A DNA stretch of 6,531 bases from Ilumatobacteraceae bacterium. Its GTDB lineage: Bacteria; Actinomycetota; Acidimicrobiia; Acidimicrobiales; Ilumatobacteraceae. The notes under the pieces were generated by a model. It had not been told where the DNA came from and did not search any database. It saw nothing but the letters and a program-made list of their open reading frames with translations. The stretch covers positions 1-6,531 of the forward strand of contig JAENVT010000421.1 in assembly GCA_016650435.1 (NCBI GenBank), written 5' to 3'. Numbering within the stretch: the stretch's first letter is position 1; every line of letters begins with the position of its first letter. Below, in pieces: positions 1 through 6,162 of this stretch. Both the position numbers and the translations under genes were made by a program.

Positions 1-585
1 TTCGGCAGCCCGCACCTCGAACTCCTCGGGCGTCGAGGCAATTCCCGTTCCGCGTCCACCGAGGATGTAGGCGGGACGGATGATGATCGGCAGCCCGATC
101 TGTTCGACGACCGCCATCGCCTCATCGAGGGTATGGGCGATGCCGCTGACCGGAACCGACAAGCCGATCTCGATCATCGCCTGTTTGAACTTGTCGCGAT
201 CCTCGGCTGTCGAGATCGCCTCGGCGTTGGCGCCGATCATCTCGGGCGTGCCAGGCACACCGATGATGCCGAGCTCGTAGAGCGCCATTGCCGTGTTGAG
301 ACCCGTTTGGCCACCGAGCGTCGGCAACACCGCGTCAGGGCGCTCGCGCTCGATGATCTTGGCGACAACCTCCGGGGTGATCGGCTCGATGTACGTCGCA
401 TCGGCGAAGTCGGGATCGGTCATGATCGTGGCCGGGTTGGAGTTGACGAGGATGACCCTGTAGCCCTCCTCGCGCAGCACACGGCAGGCCTGCGTCCCGC
501 TGTAGTCGAACTCGCATGCCTGGCCGATCACGATCGGGCCTGAACCGATGATGAGGATCGAGTGGATGTCGGTGCGCTTCGGCAT
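1..585 (-). CDS. carB: Carbamoyl-phosphate synthase large subunit, N-terminal 195 residues (partial, runs off the window)
   Basis: CarB makes carbamoyl phosphate in the cytosol from bicarbonate, two ATP and the ammonia channelled from CarA, feeding arginine and pyrimidine synthesis. Only the first 195 residues are in the window, covering the pre-ATP-grasp domain and the start of the first ATP-grasp domain (carboxyphosphate half). Visible family marks are the N-terminal [20 protein letters not shown], then [15 protein letters not shown] (residues 43-57), [10 protein letters not shown] (88-97) and the AEDR stretch ending at Arg130. The ATP-binding segment around Arg170 reads [14 protein letters not shown] instead of the usual RPSFTxGGxGGGIA. 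The ATG overlaps the carA stop by one base (TGATG). A weak GGGGTGG lies four bases upstream, so translation is probably coupled to carA. The identification is secure; the rest of the gene, near 1070 residues in the family, is outside. Confidence 0.97.
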   Translation of the reverse strand, partial: MPKRTDIHSILIIGSGPIVIGQACEFDYSGTQACRVLREEGYRVILVNSNPATIMTDPDFADATYIEPITPEVVAKIIERERPDAVLPTLGGQTGLNTAMALYELGIIGVPGTPEMIGANAEAISTAEDRDKFKQAMIEIGLSVPVSGIAHTLDEAMAVVEQIGLPIIIRPAYILGGRGTGIASTPEEFEVRAAE

Positions 586-1772
586 CAGGCCACCCCGAGC
601 TCCGGCTGGATCAGCGAGGCCGACTGGTACCCGCTGATGCTCGGGCCGAGCGCTGCAGCGATTGGTCGGCCTGCAGCAAATCCCCCAGGATCGTGCATCA
701 TTGCCGAGAACATCGCGAACAGATACCTGGCATCGTGAGGGCCAGGGCCGGCCTCGGGGTGGTATTGAACGCTGAACGCCGGCAAGCCCTCGACACGAAG
801 ACCCTCCACGGTCTGGTCGTTGAGGTTGAGATGAGTCACCGTTGCACGGCTGTCGAGGCTCGCCGGATCCACGCAGAAGTTGTGGTTCTGACTGGTGATC
901 TCGACGCGCCCGCTTGGCTCGTGCCGCACGGGGTGGTTCCCGCCATGGTGGCCGAACGGCAGCTTGAACGTCGAGCCGCCGATCGCCCTGCTGAGCAGTT
1001 GATGCCCGAGACAGATGCCGAATACGGGAACCTCGCCGAGCAGTTCGGCGATCGCATTCACGGCGTAGCCCACTTCTGCCGGGTCGCCAGGGCCGTTCGA
1101 CAAGAACACACCGGCGGGCTTGCGAGCCAACACGTCGGCCGCGGTCGTTGATGCCGGTACCACCTCGATCCGTCCGAGCGACGAGAGCGAGCGCAGGATC
1201 GATTGCTTGAGGCCGAAGTCATAGGCGACGATCAATCGTTCACCACCACCGACCGAGTACGACTGCGGCGTGGTGACCTCGGCGACGAGATCGATACCGT
1301 CCGTGCCCGGCTCTGCGGCGGCCGCGGCGCGCAGTGACGCTTCATCCGCGGTGCCGAAGGCGCCAGGCATCGCCCCGGTGTCGCGCAGCAGCCTCGTCAA
1401 CCGCCGCGTGTCGATCCCGGCGAGACCGCTGATGCCGTAACGCGTCAGCATCGCATCCAGCGACGCCTCGGCGCGGTGGCTGCTGTGCCGTCGGGCGATC
1501 TGGCGGACGATCACGCCGCGGCAGAACGGCCTCCGAGATTCGAAGTCAGTTGCGTTGACGCCGTAGTTGCCGATGTGCGGGTACGTGAAGGTGATGATCT
1601 GGCCGGCGTACGACGGGTCGGTGATCACCTCCTGGTAGCCACTCATCACCGTGTTGAAGACCACCTCGCCGCTGGAGACACCGTTTGGGGGCTCGGCGCC
1701 GAACTGTTCACCCTCGAAGGCGCTGCCATCGGCCAGCACGAGCGCGGCTTCTCGGATCATCGACGCACCCAT
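585..1772 (-). CDS. carA: Carbamoyl-phosphate synthase small (glutaminase) subunit
   Basis: CarA hydrolyses glutamine and passes ammonia to CarB. From the ATG at 1772 the protein has 395 residues. The N-terminal CarA domain (about 5-145) has [21 protein letters not shown] and YPHIGN. The class I glutamine amidotransferase domain (about 180-355) has [16 protein letters not shown] with the nucleophile Cys254, [10 protein letters not shown], and [12 protein letters not shown] with the catalytic pair His338/Glu340. Family alignment would also fit a start at Met5 (position 1760), since [12 protein letters not shown] matches the usual CarA N-terminus. I prefer 1772 because a -10-like hexamer sits exactly six bases before that ATG, as at two other genes here, which suggests a leaderless mRNA. 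After the last conserved block there is a tail of about 40 residues, some 27 longer than in E. coli CarA. A tandem ArgR-type site abuts the start. Confidence 0.97.
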   Translation of the reverse strand: MGASMIREAALVLADGSAFEGEQFGAEPPNGVSSGEVVFNTVMSGYQEVITDPSYAGQIITFTYPHIGNYGVNATDFESRRPFCRGVIVRQIARRHSSHRAEASLDAMLTRYGISGLAGIDTRRLTRLLRDTGAMPGAFGTADEASLRAAAAAEPGTDGIDLVAEVTTPQSYSVGGGERLIVAYDFGLKQSILRSLSSLGRIEVVPASTTAADVLARKPAGVFLSNGPGDPAEVGYAVNAIAELLGEVPVFGICLGHQLLSRAIGGSTFKLPFGHHGGNHPVRHEPSGRVEITSQNHNFCVDPASLDSRATVTHLNLNDQTVEGLRVEGLPAFSVQYHPEAGPGPHDARYLFAMFSAMMHDPGGFAAGRPIAAALGPSISGYQSASLIQPELGVA

Positions 1773-1808
1773 TGCATGATCATGCAGTGTACTGAATAAC
1801 TATGATCC
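1771..1808 (-). promoter_or_regulatory. Tandem ArgR (ARG box) operator in front of carA
   Basis: Two 14-base cores of the form 5-N4-5 lie next to the carA start. The proximal core is a perfect palindrome, TGCATGATCATGCA (1773-1786). It has the spacing of the E. coli ARG box (TGAAT-N4-ATTCA) and the TGCAT-type half sites seen in Streptomyces ARG boxes. The distal core (1793-1806) reads TGAAT-AACT-ATGAT on the plus strand, with one perfect and one degenerate half site. The cores are six bases apart, so 18-bp boxes would be two bases apart, close to the 2-3 bp spacing of known tandem boxes. Repression of carAB by arginine through ArgR is established in E. coli; its use here is inferred from the site. 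Confidence 0.65.
1779..1784 (-). promoter_or_regulatory. Putative -10 element of a leaderless carA promoter
   Basis: On the minus strand CATGAT (four of six to TATAAT) ends six bases before the carA ATG at 1772. This is the distance expected when transcription starts at the start codon. No convincing -35 is seen 16-19 bases upstream. There is no Shine-Dalgarno sequence, because the space is occupied by the palindromic operator. The hexamer lies wholly inside the proximal ARG box, so ArgR binding would block RNA polymerase. TACACT (1786-1791) is an alternative -10 that would give a leader of about seven bases. Confidence 0.4.
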
Positions 1809-1827
1809 ATACCCTTGCGATGTGCCG

Positions 1828-1888
1828 GATCTGGGCGCCACGGCCCGCTCACAGCACCAGGTCGGGCGCGCAGACTGGCGCCCAGATC
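1828..1888. repeat. Perfect 13-bp inverted repeat with a 35-base centre
   Basis: GATCTGGGCGCCA at 1828-1840 is matched exactly by its reverse complement TGGCGCCCAGATC at 1876-1888. Within the centre, GCCCG (1843-1847) can pair with CGGGC (1863-1867), so one strand could fold into a long stem with an asymmetric inner loop. Neither side is followed by a T tract, so it does not look like an intrinsic terminator. It lies between the divergent carA and glycosyltransferase promoters. It could be a binding site for a dimeric or looping regulator, an RNA structure in a longer carA leader, or a remnant of a small palindromic element. Confidence 0.75.
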
Positions 1889-1962
1889 GAGAAATATCAC
1901 GAATTGCTCCTCCCGTATGGGCCTCACGGGACCCATTTCACGGCAGGGCCACCGTAGCAGGA

Positions 1963-2020
1963 GCGACCGCCCAATCCCGGCGTTGTGTCCCGGCGTTGCC
2001 TCGATGCAGCCGCGACCGCC
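1963..2020. repeat. Nested direct repeats upstream of the glycosyltransferase promoter
   Basis: TCCCGGCGTTG occurs twice in quick succession (1975-1985 and 1988-1998), a 13-base period separated by two bases. The pair is flanked by two copies of GCGACCGCC (1963-1971 and 2012-2020). The second flank ends at the proposed -35 of the promoter. The arrangement looks like a set of protein-binding sites, but in GC-rich sequence short repeats also arise by chance. Confidence 0.45.
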
Positions 2021-2055
2021 GGACATCGGTTCGCGCCCGGTGGTACCTTGCCGAG
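2020..2055 (+). promoter_or_regulatory. Leaderless extended -10 promoter of the glycosyltransferase-methyltransferase gene
   Basis: CGGACA (2020-2025, four of six to TTGACA) is followed after 18 bases by TACCTT (2044-2049). A TG one base ahead makes an extended -10, TGGTACCTT. Six bases then lead directly to the ATG at 2056, so transcription should start at or within a base or two of the start codon. No Shine-Dalgarno sequence is present before this ATG, which fits a leaderless message. Confidence 0.6.
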
Positions 2056-3588
2056 ATGCCTGAACTGCGCGGCACGGTCGTGCTCGCCACGTACAACAGC
2101 GGTGCGTCGGTCGGGCCGGTACTGGCCGAGATCGAGGAATCCGCCTCGGTCTTGCGTCGCTCTGGCATCGAGATCGACGTACTCTTGGTCGACGACTCCA
2201 GTCCCGACAACACCGCCGCTATAGCTACCGACGAGGCAGCGCGACTGGGCATCAAGCTCGAGGTGCTCAGCGGCTCGCACCTCGGCCTCGGGCGCTCACA
2301 GCTCGCCGGTTTCGAGCATCTGTTGCGGAGCGCCGATCGCGATTTCTTCGTCACCCTCGACCCCGACGGCCATCACGATGCACGCCAGATCACCGACGTC
2401 GTTCGTACCTTCGTCGCTCGCCAGAGCGGCGTCACCATCGGGTCACGATGGGCGCGGGGCGGCTCCTCGCCCGGCACATCAGCGCTGCGCTCAGTCATCA
2501 GCCGAACGGCCAACATGCTTGCCCGCCGGATCATCGGTTTGCGTGGCGTGCACGACGCGACGACGTCGTTCCGCATCATCCGTCCAGACGTCGCCCAACT
2601 GTGGATCGATCGCCAGATACCCGCGGATGGATACGGCTACTTCACCACCTCCGTTGCGGTTGCCCAGGCGGCCGGGTTCTCGGTGACCGAATGCCCCATC
2701 ACCTTTCGTCCGCGCTACGCGGGTGTGCGATCACTTTCTTTCTCCGATGTGTTCGCGTTCTGGCGCAGCCTGCACGCCACGCGCGTATTGGTGGCCGAAG
2801 TTCGTGGCGAGGGTCGCCGCGACCAGGCCACGTGGGCAGCTCGTTCGCCGCGCATGCAAGCCCAGCAGGCCTCCTCGAACTCGCAGTTCGGTGCGGCAGA
2901 GGAGTTGGAGAACCTGGCCCAGGCGAGCCACTTCTTCGGATGGATTACCGATGAGTTGACGCCACACCTCGGCCATCGCGTCCTCGAGGTCGGCGCGGGC
3001 ATCGGAACCATCGCGACCAAGATGGCCGAACGGAAGCCGGCGAGCGAGATCACGGCGATCGAGCCCGCCGAGAACCTGTTCGACGAGTTGAAGTCGACGA
3101 CAAAGGGATTGCGCAACGTCACACCCCTGCAACTCACGTCGCAGGAGCTTGCAGCAACGCGACCGCAGCAATTCGATTCCATCGTGTACGTCAACGTCCT
3201 CGAACACATCCTCGACGACGCTGCCGAGATGCGCACCGCGTTCCAACTTGTCGCTCCTGGCGGTTCGCTGGGGGTGTTCGTACCTGCCATGTCGCGGTTG
3301 TACGGCAGTCTCGACTACAAGTCGGGACACCATCGTCGTTACGACAAGGCCCGCCTGCGCCAGGTGATCGCCGACGCCGGTTTCGAGATCGTCGAACTGC
3401 GCTACATCGAGGTTGCCGGCGTCGTGCCGTACTGGCTGATGTATCGCCTGCTGAACCGGCAATCGTTGAGCCCGATGTCGTCGGGGGTCTTCGATCGCAT
3501 GGTCGTGCCAGTCAGCAAATTGATGCAGCGCCTGGTGCCCAACCCGCCGTTCGGCAAGAACCTTTTGGCGATCGCCCGCCGCCGCTAG
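2056..3588 (+). CDS. Fused DPM1-like family 2 glycosyltransferase and class I SAM-dependent methyltransferase
   Basis: The product has 510 residues in two enzyme domains. Residues about 5-245 form a GT2 domain of the polyprenyl-phosphate sugar synthase (DPM1) type. They include VVLATYN, LLVDDSSPDNT (43-53), a DxD-like TLDPDGHHD (100-108), IGSRWARGG (128-136), HDATTSFR (166-173) and the late CPITFRPRYAG (213-223). No membrane segments follow, so it should act at the inner face of the membrane. After a linker (about 249-285) comes a methyltransferase. It has motif I LEVGAGIGTIA (310-320), the ribose-binding acid Glu336, FDSIVYVNVLEH (373-384), APGG (400-403), GHHRRYD (424-430) and the ending NPPFGKNLLAIARR. 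The start at 2056 matches the domain start and a leaderless promoter; the open frame back to 1822 shows no homology-like features. The natural sugar and methyl acceptor cannot be read from the sequence. Confidence 0.93.
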   Translation: MPELRGTVVLATYNSGASVGPVLAEIEESASVLRRSGIEIDVLLVDDSSPDNTAAIATDEAARLGIKLEVLSGSHLGLGRSQLAGFEHLLRSADRDFFVTLDPDGHHDARQITDVVRTFVARQSGVTIGSRWARGGSSPGTSALRSVISRTANMLARRIIGLRGVHDATTSFRIIRPDVAQLWIDRQIPADGYGYFTTSVAVAQAAGFSVTECPITFRPRYAGVRSLSFSDVFAFWRSLHATRVLVAEVRGEGRRDQATWAARSPRMQAQQASSNSQFGAAEELENLAQASHFFGWITDELTPHLGHRVLEVGAGIGTIATKMAERKPASEITAIEPAENLFDELKSTTKGLRNVTPLQLTSQELAATRPQQFDSIVYVNVLEHILDDAAEMRTAFQLVAPGGSLGVFVPAMSRLYGSLDYKSGHHRRYDKARLRQVIADAGFEIVELRYIEVAGVVPYWLMYRLLNRQSLSPMSSGVFDRMVVPVSKLMQRLVPNPPFGKNLLAIARRR

Positions 3589-3599
3589 CCAGCGGTTTT
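3581..3599 (+). terminator. Small intrinsic terminator over the shared stop codons
   Basis: CCGCT (3582-3586) and AGCGG (3591-3595) form a GC-rich five-base stem with an AGCC loop. A closing G-U pair (3581 with 3596) may add to it, and it is followed by TTTT (3596-3599). It would end transcripts of the plus-strand fusion gene. The left arm and loop contain the TAG stop (3586-3588). On the minus strand the same hairpin has no T tract, so no stop to minus-strand transcription is evident. The stem is short, hence moderate confidence. Confidence 0.5.
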
Positions 3600-5141
3600 A
3601 CGTTTGGCGACCAGCACGTCGTCGACGTTGAACAACACCTGATATGGACCGCCTGGGGCAATGAGTCCGGCGACCAGGGGCTTCTGTGCCTCACCGACTT
3701 GCTGCTGGTCGAGGACGATGTAGTCGATGGTCAACGGATCCGGTAGCCGGTAGCCGTCGTCGTTGCCCCAGTACGAAGGCACCCACGGGTTGGGCCAGTC
3801 GTAGATCTGGGCGCGGTGCGAGAGGTGCGGCAGCAACGTGTAGGTCGCCGCAACCGATGCATCGTCGGGCACCAGCTTCAACGCCTCGCGCATCGCGTCG
3901 TGCCGTGGGCTTGGTTGCGCCCACACGTTGTAGGCATCACCGATGGGTGACGGCGACCACGCAACGTTGGTCATGTACGCGCATCCGAGCAACCAGACCG
4001 GGAGGATGACATGCATGACCTTGAACCGCCACAGAACCCGTGCGCCCTCGATCGTCGCAATCAGAAACGGAGCGATCATCATCGCCGTGTACTGGTAGTG
4101 GATGCTGCGCGCGTACGGACTGAGCCCGATCACGCTGGCCAGCATCTGCGGCAGCGCCATCAACAGGGCCAACGGCGCGGCCAATGACAGCCCGCCCAGT
4201 GGCAGCGCCAGGTCACGGTAGAACCGCAATCGATCGACGTGCGTCGCGTCGCTGACCACCCTGTTGGGGTGGCGGAGCATCGTCTCGATGATGGCCGGCA
4301 CGTCCTTGCCGTAATTGCTGTAGAAGTATTGGATGTAGAAGGGCGGATTGCCCTGGTTGAAATGCGGGATCACGAACCTGGTCGCAACGACGTACCACCC
4401 GAAACCCAAGACGAACGTCCACAGCGCCATCATCCGATCGCGATGGTCGCCCTTGCCGGGGCGATACATGAACGCCAGGATCAGTCCGAGCATGATCACC
4501 ACGAGTGCCGTGTCCTCGCGGATCGACAGAGCGATCACCAAGGCGATGAACATGCCGCGCCAACGGCGGTGGGTTGCGAACCACCACGCATACAACAGCG
4601 GCGCGATCACCAGTGATTCGGGGTGGAAGTTGGCCCAGGCGATCCACTGGATCGGGGCGTACATCAAGTACACGACGGCGAACAGCAGGCCCATCCACGG
4701 CTTGGCGAACCGGTCGCGAGCAATGAGGTAGATCGGGAAGGCTGCTGCAGCCAGCCCGACGGCCTGGGAGACGTAGAGGAACGATGGACCGGCGCCGAGC
4801 CAGTAGAACGGCACGTAAGCGAGGACGACCAGGTTGAGGTGGTGGCCCCAGAACTCCATGCCGCGCACAGTCATGAAGCTCTGTCCACCGCGCGACACCA
4901 GCCAGAAGCCCTGGTCGTAGATGCCCATGTCGTATGACCACGTGCCGAAGTTGTCGTGATGCTGCACGCCGAGCTTGCCGAACACGAGGGCAAACAACGC
5001 CGCGCCGGCAGCGGTCAACCACGCCGCGGGATGGATAGTCTGGATCCGCTCGATCCATCGCTCGACGCGCGTGATCGTGAACTCGCCGGTCTCGTCTTCG
5101 ACGAACTCCGTGGTAGAGACGACTTCTTCCTCCGAGATCAC
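3585..5141 (-). CDS. Polytopic membrane protein of the DUF2079 family, probable GT-C-like glycosyltransferase
   Basis: The product has 518 residues. A cytosolic acidic N-terminus (1-30) is followed by a first membrane segment at about 38-58. A loop comes next with the family mark SYDMGIYDQGFW (69-80) and the HH-containing WGHHLNLV (98-105). About nine more hydrophobic segments follow (near 104-118, 122-142, 150-169, 175-190, 197-226, 238-258, 310-333, 350-366 and 375-393). NFHPES (171-176) and REDTAL (208-213) are further DUF2079-like signatures. The C-terminal part (about 400-518) is soluble, with PHLSHRAQIYDWPNPW. DUF2079 proteins have no settled function; a lipid-linked sugar transferase is inferred from topology and from the adjacent DPM1-like gene. 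The start is GTG with no Shine-Dalgarno sequence, TATCAT lying six bases before it. Its stop shares CTAG with the stop of the convergent gene. Confidence 0.88.
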   Translation of the reverse strand: MISEEEVVSTTEFVEDETGEFTITRVERWIERIQTIHPAAWLTAAGAALFALVFGKLGVQHHDNFGTWSYDMGIYDQGFWLVSRGGQSFMTVRGMEFWGHHLNLVVLAYVPFYWLGAGPSFLYVSQAVGLAAAAFPIYLIARDRFAKPWMGLLFAVVYLMYAPIQWIAWANFHPESLVIAPLLYAWWFATHRRWRGMFIALVIALSIREDTALVVIMLGLILAFMYRPGKGDHRDRMMALWTFVLGFGWYVVATRFVIPHFNQGNPPFYIQYFYSNYGKDVPAIIETMLRHPNRVVSDATHVDRLRFYRDLALPLGGLSLAAPLALLMALPQMLASVIGLSPYARSIHYQYTAMMIAPFLIATIEGARVLWRFKVMHVILPVWLLGCAYMTNVAWSPSPIGDAYNVWAQPSPRHDAMREALKLVPDDASVAATYTLLPHLSHRAQIYDWPNPWVPSYWGNDDGYRLPDPLTIDYIVLDQQQVGEAQKPLVAGLIAPGGPYQVLFNVDDVLVAKRKTAG

Positions 5142-5178
5142 GTCGCGATGATACGTGTCGAATTGATCCTGGTGTCAG
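5142..5178 (-). promoter_or_regulatory. Leaderless promoter of the DUF2079 gene, overlapping the nusB stop
   Basis: On the minus strand TATCAT (5148-5153, five of six to TATAAT) ends exactly six bases before the GTG start at 5141. CTGACA (5173-5178, five of six to TTGACA) lies 19 bases upstream and contains the TGA stop of nusB. The 33-base gap shows no ribosome binding site at a useful distance. The DUF2079 gene can therefore probably be expressed independently of nusB, although read-through is also possible because no terminator is seen. Confidence 0.55.
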
Positions 5179-5597
5179 GCACTCGGCCGCAACACGGGTA
5201 CCAGCGCCGATAGCACCCCGTTGACAAAGCGACCGGAGTCGTCGGTCGAGAACCGCTTCGCCAACTCCACCGCCTCGTTGAGCACAACCGCAACAGGCAC
5301 GTCAGAACGGCCGAGCAATTCGAACCCGGCGATTCGAAGCACTGTGCGATCGATGGTCGGCATCCTTGCCAACGTCCAGCCCCTGGCATACTCCGTGATC
5401 GCCGCGTCGAGTTGGCTCTGATTCCGCTCGACGCCTTCGACGAGCAAAGTTGTCAACTCGTCGGTATCGGAGATCTGCGCGGCCAACACATCGCTGGCGG
5501 GGATGCCCTTCGAGTCGGCCTCGTACAAAAGCATCATCGCCCGCTCGCGCGAATCGGAGCGCTCGTCGTCGGCGTGGCGGACCCTGCGTCGTGCCAC
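5175..5597 (-). CDS. nusB: Transcription antitermination factor NusB
   Basis: NusB binds boxA RNA together with NusE (ribosomal protein S10) and helps RNA polymerase read through rRNA operons. From the GTG at 5597 the protein has 140 residues, the normal length for the family. The N-terminal helical region has SRERAMMLLYEADSKG, and the conserved C-terminal block runs IDRTVLRIAGFELL, then VPVAVVLNEAVELAKRF, then the signature DDSGRFVNGVLSAL. The open frame extends upstream to 5651, but those residues overlap the end of efp and are not NusB-like. The GTG lies one base after the efp stop (TGAGGTG) with only a weak AGAG upstream, so coupled translation with efp is likely. Confidence 0.95.
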   Translation of the reverse strand: MARRRVRHADDERSDSRERAMMLLYEADSKGIPASDVLAAQISDTDELTTLLVEGVERNQSQLDAAITEYARGWTLARMPTIDRTVLRIAGFELLGRSDVPVAVVLNEAVELAKRFSTDDSGRFVNGVLSALVPVLRPSA

Positions 5598-5598
5598 C

Positions 5599-6162
5599 TC
5601 AGACTCTGGTGATGTAGTCGCCGCTGCGCGTATCGACCTTGACGCGGTCACCCGGGTTGATGAACAGCGGCACCTGCAGGGTGAGTCCGGTCTCGAGGGT
5701 CGCGGGCTTGCGAGCCCCTGACACGCGGTCGCCCTGCATGCCTGGTTCGGTATCCGTGATGGTCAACTCCACGGAGGCGGGTATCTCGACCGACACGATG
5801 TCACCCTGATAAAAGGCGATGATCGCTATCGCCTGCTCGACCATGTAGTTGGCCGCGTCCCCGAGGGCAGTAGGGGCAACGTGGATCTGGTCGTAGTTCT
5901 CGGTGTCCATGAACACGTACTCGTCGCCGTCGCGGTAGAGGAACTGCATGTCCTTCTTCTCGAGCAGGGCCTGCTCGACGCGAACACCTGCGTTGAAGGT
6001 GCGGTCGAACACGTTGCCGTTCTTGACGTTACGCAATTTGGTGCGCACGAATGCGCCGCCTTTGCCTGGTTTGACGTGTTGGAACTCGACCACCTGAAAC
6101 AGCCCGTTGTCGAGCTCGAGGGTGATTCCGTTCTTCAGGTCATTGGTGGTGATGGCGGGCAC
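5599..6162 (-). CDS. efp: Translation elongation factor P
   Basis: EF-P binds the ribosome between the P and E sites and relieves stalling at consecutive prolines. From the GTG at 6162 the protein has 187 residues, the usual size. Domain I begins [17 protein letters not shown] and carries the tip loop [12 protein letters not shown] with Lys34, the position modified in some bacteria. [10 protein letters not shown], the YVFMD strand (about 90-94), and the domain II/III segments [15 protein letters not shown] and [19 protein letters not shown] follow. The open frame continues upstream to an ATG at 6198, but those 12 residues are not EF-P-like and the GTG has a good AAGGA at 6169-6173, six bases away. 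The start lies inside the peptidase gene. nusB follows one base after the stop. Confidence 0.97.
   Translation of the reverse strand: MPAITTNDLKNGITLELDNGLFQVVEFQHVKPGKGGAFVRTKLRNVKNGNVFDRTFNAGVRVEQALLEKKDMQFLYRDGDEYVFMDTENYDQIHVAPTALGDAANYMVEQAIAIIAFYQGDIVSVEIPASVELTITDTEPGMQGDRVSGARKPATLETGLTLQVPLFINPGDRVKVDTRSGDYITRV

Noticed and set aside
133..543. Plus-strand open frame of 136 codons opposite carB
   Set aside because: It is a shadow of the strongly conserved carB frame in GC-rich DNA, and its product has only Arg/Asp/Leu-rich composition without motifs.
1916..1935. ATGGG...CCCAT inverted repeat in the intergenic region
   Set aside because: Five-base arms with a ten-base centre are expected by chance in this composition and have no neighbouring signal.
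1822..2055. Open frame upstream of the glycosyltransferase that would add 78 residues from a GTG at 1822
   Set aside because: The added residues are Arg-rich with no domain likeness. The stretch contains the inverted repeat, direct repeats and a well-formed promoter, and the GT2 domain begins right after the ATG at 2056.
2731..3462. Minus-strand open frame of 243 codons opposite the methyltransferase domain
   Set aside because: The plus frame encodes clear SAM-methyltransferase motifs throughout. The antisense frame has no recognisable domain and no start signal.
4213..5058. Second minus-strand open frame of 281 codons within the DUF2079 gene
   Set aside because: It is an overlapping alternate frame with Arg/Pro-rich, non-membrane composition, while the other frame has all DUF2079 signatures.
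5704..5717. GGGCT-TGCG-AGCCC hairpin inside efp
   Set aside because: It is a short stem in coding sequence with no T tract. It arises from codons for Ala-Arg-Lys-Pro, and the same 15 bases (5702-5716) recur in carA at 1114-1128 for the same peptide, so shared codon choice explains both.
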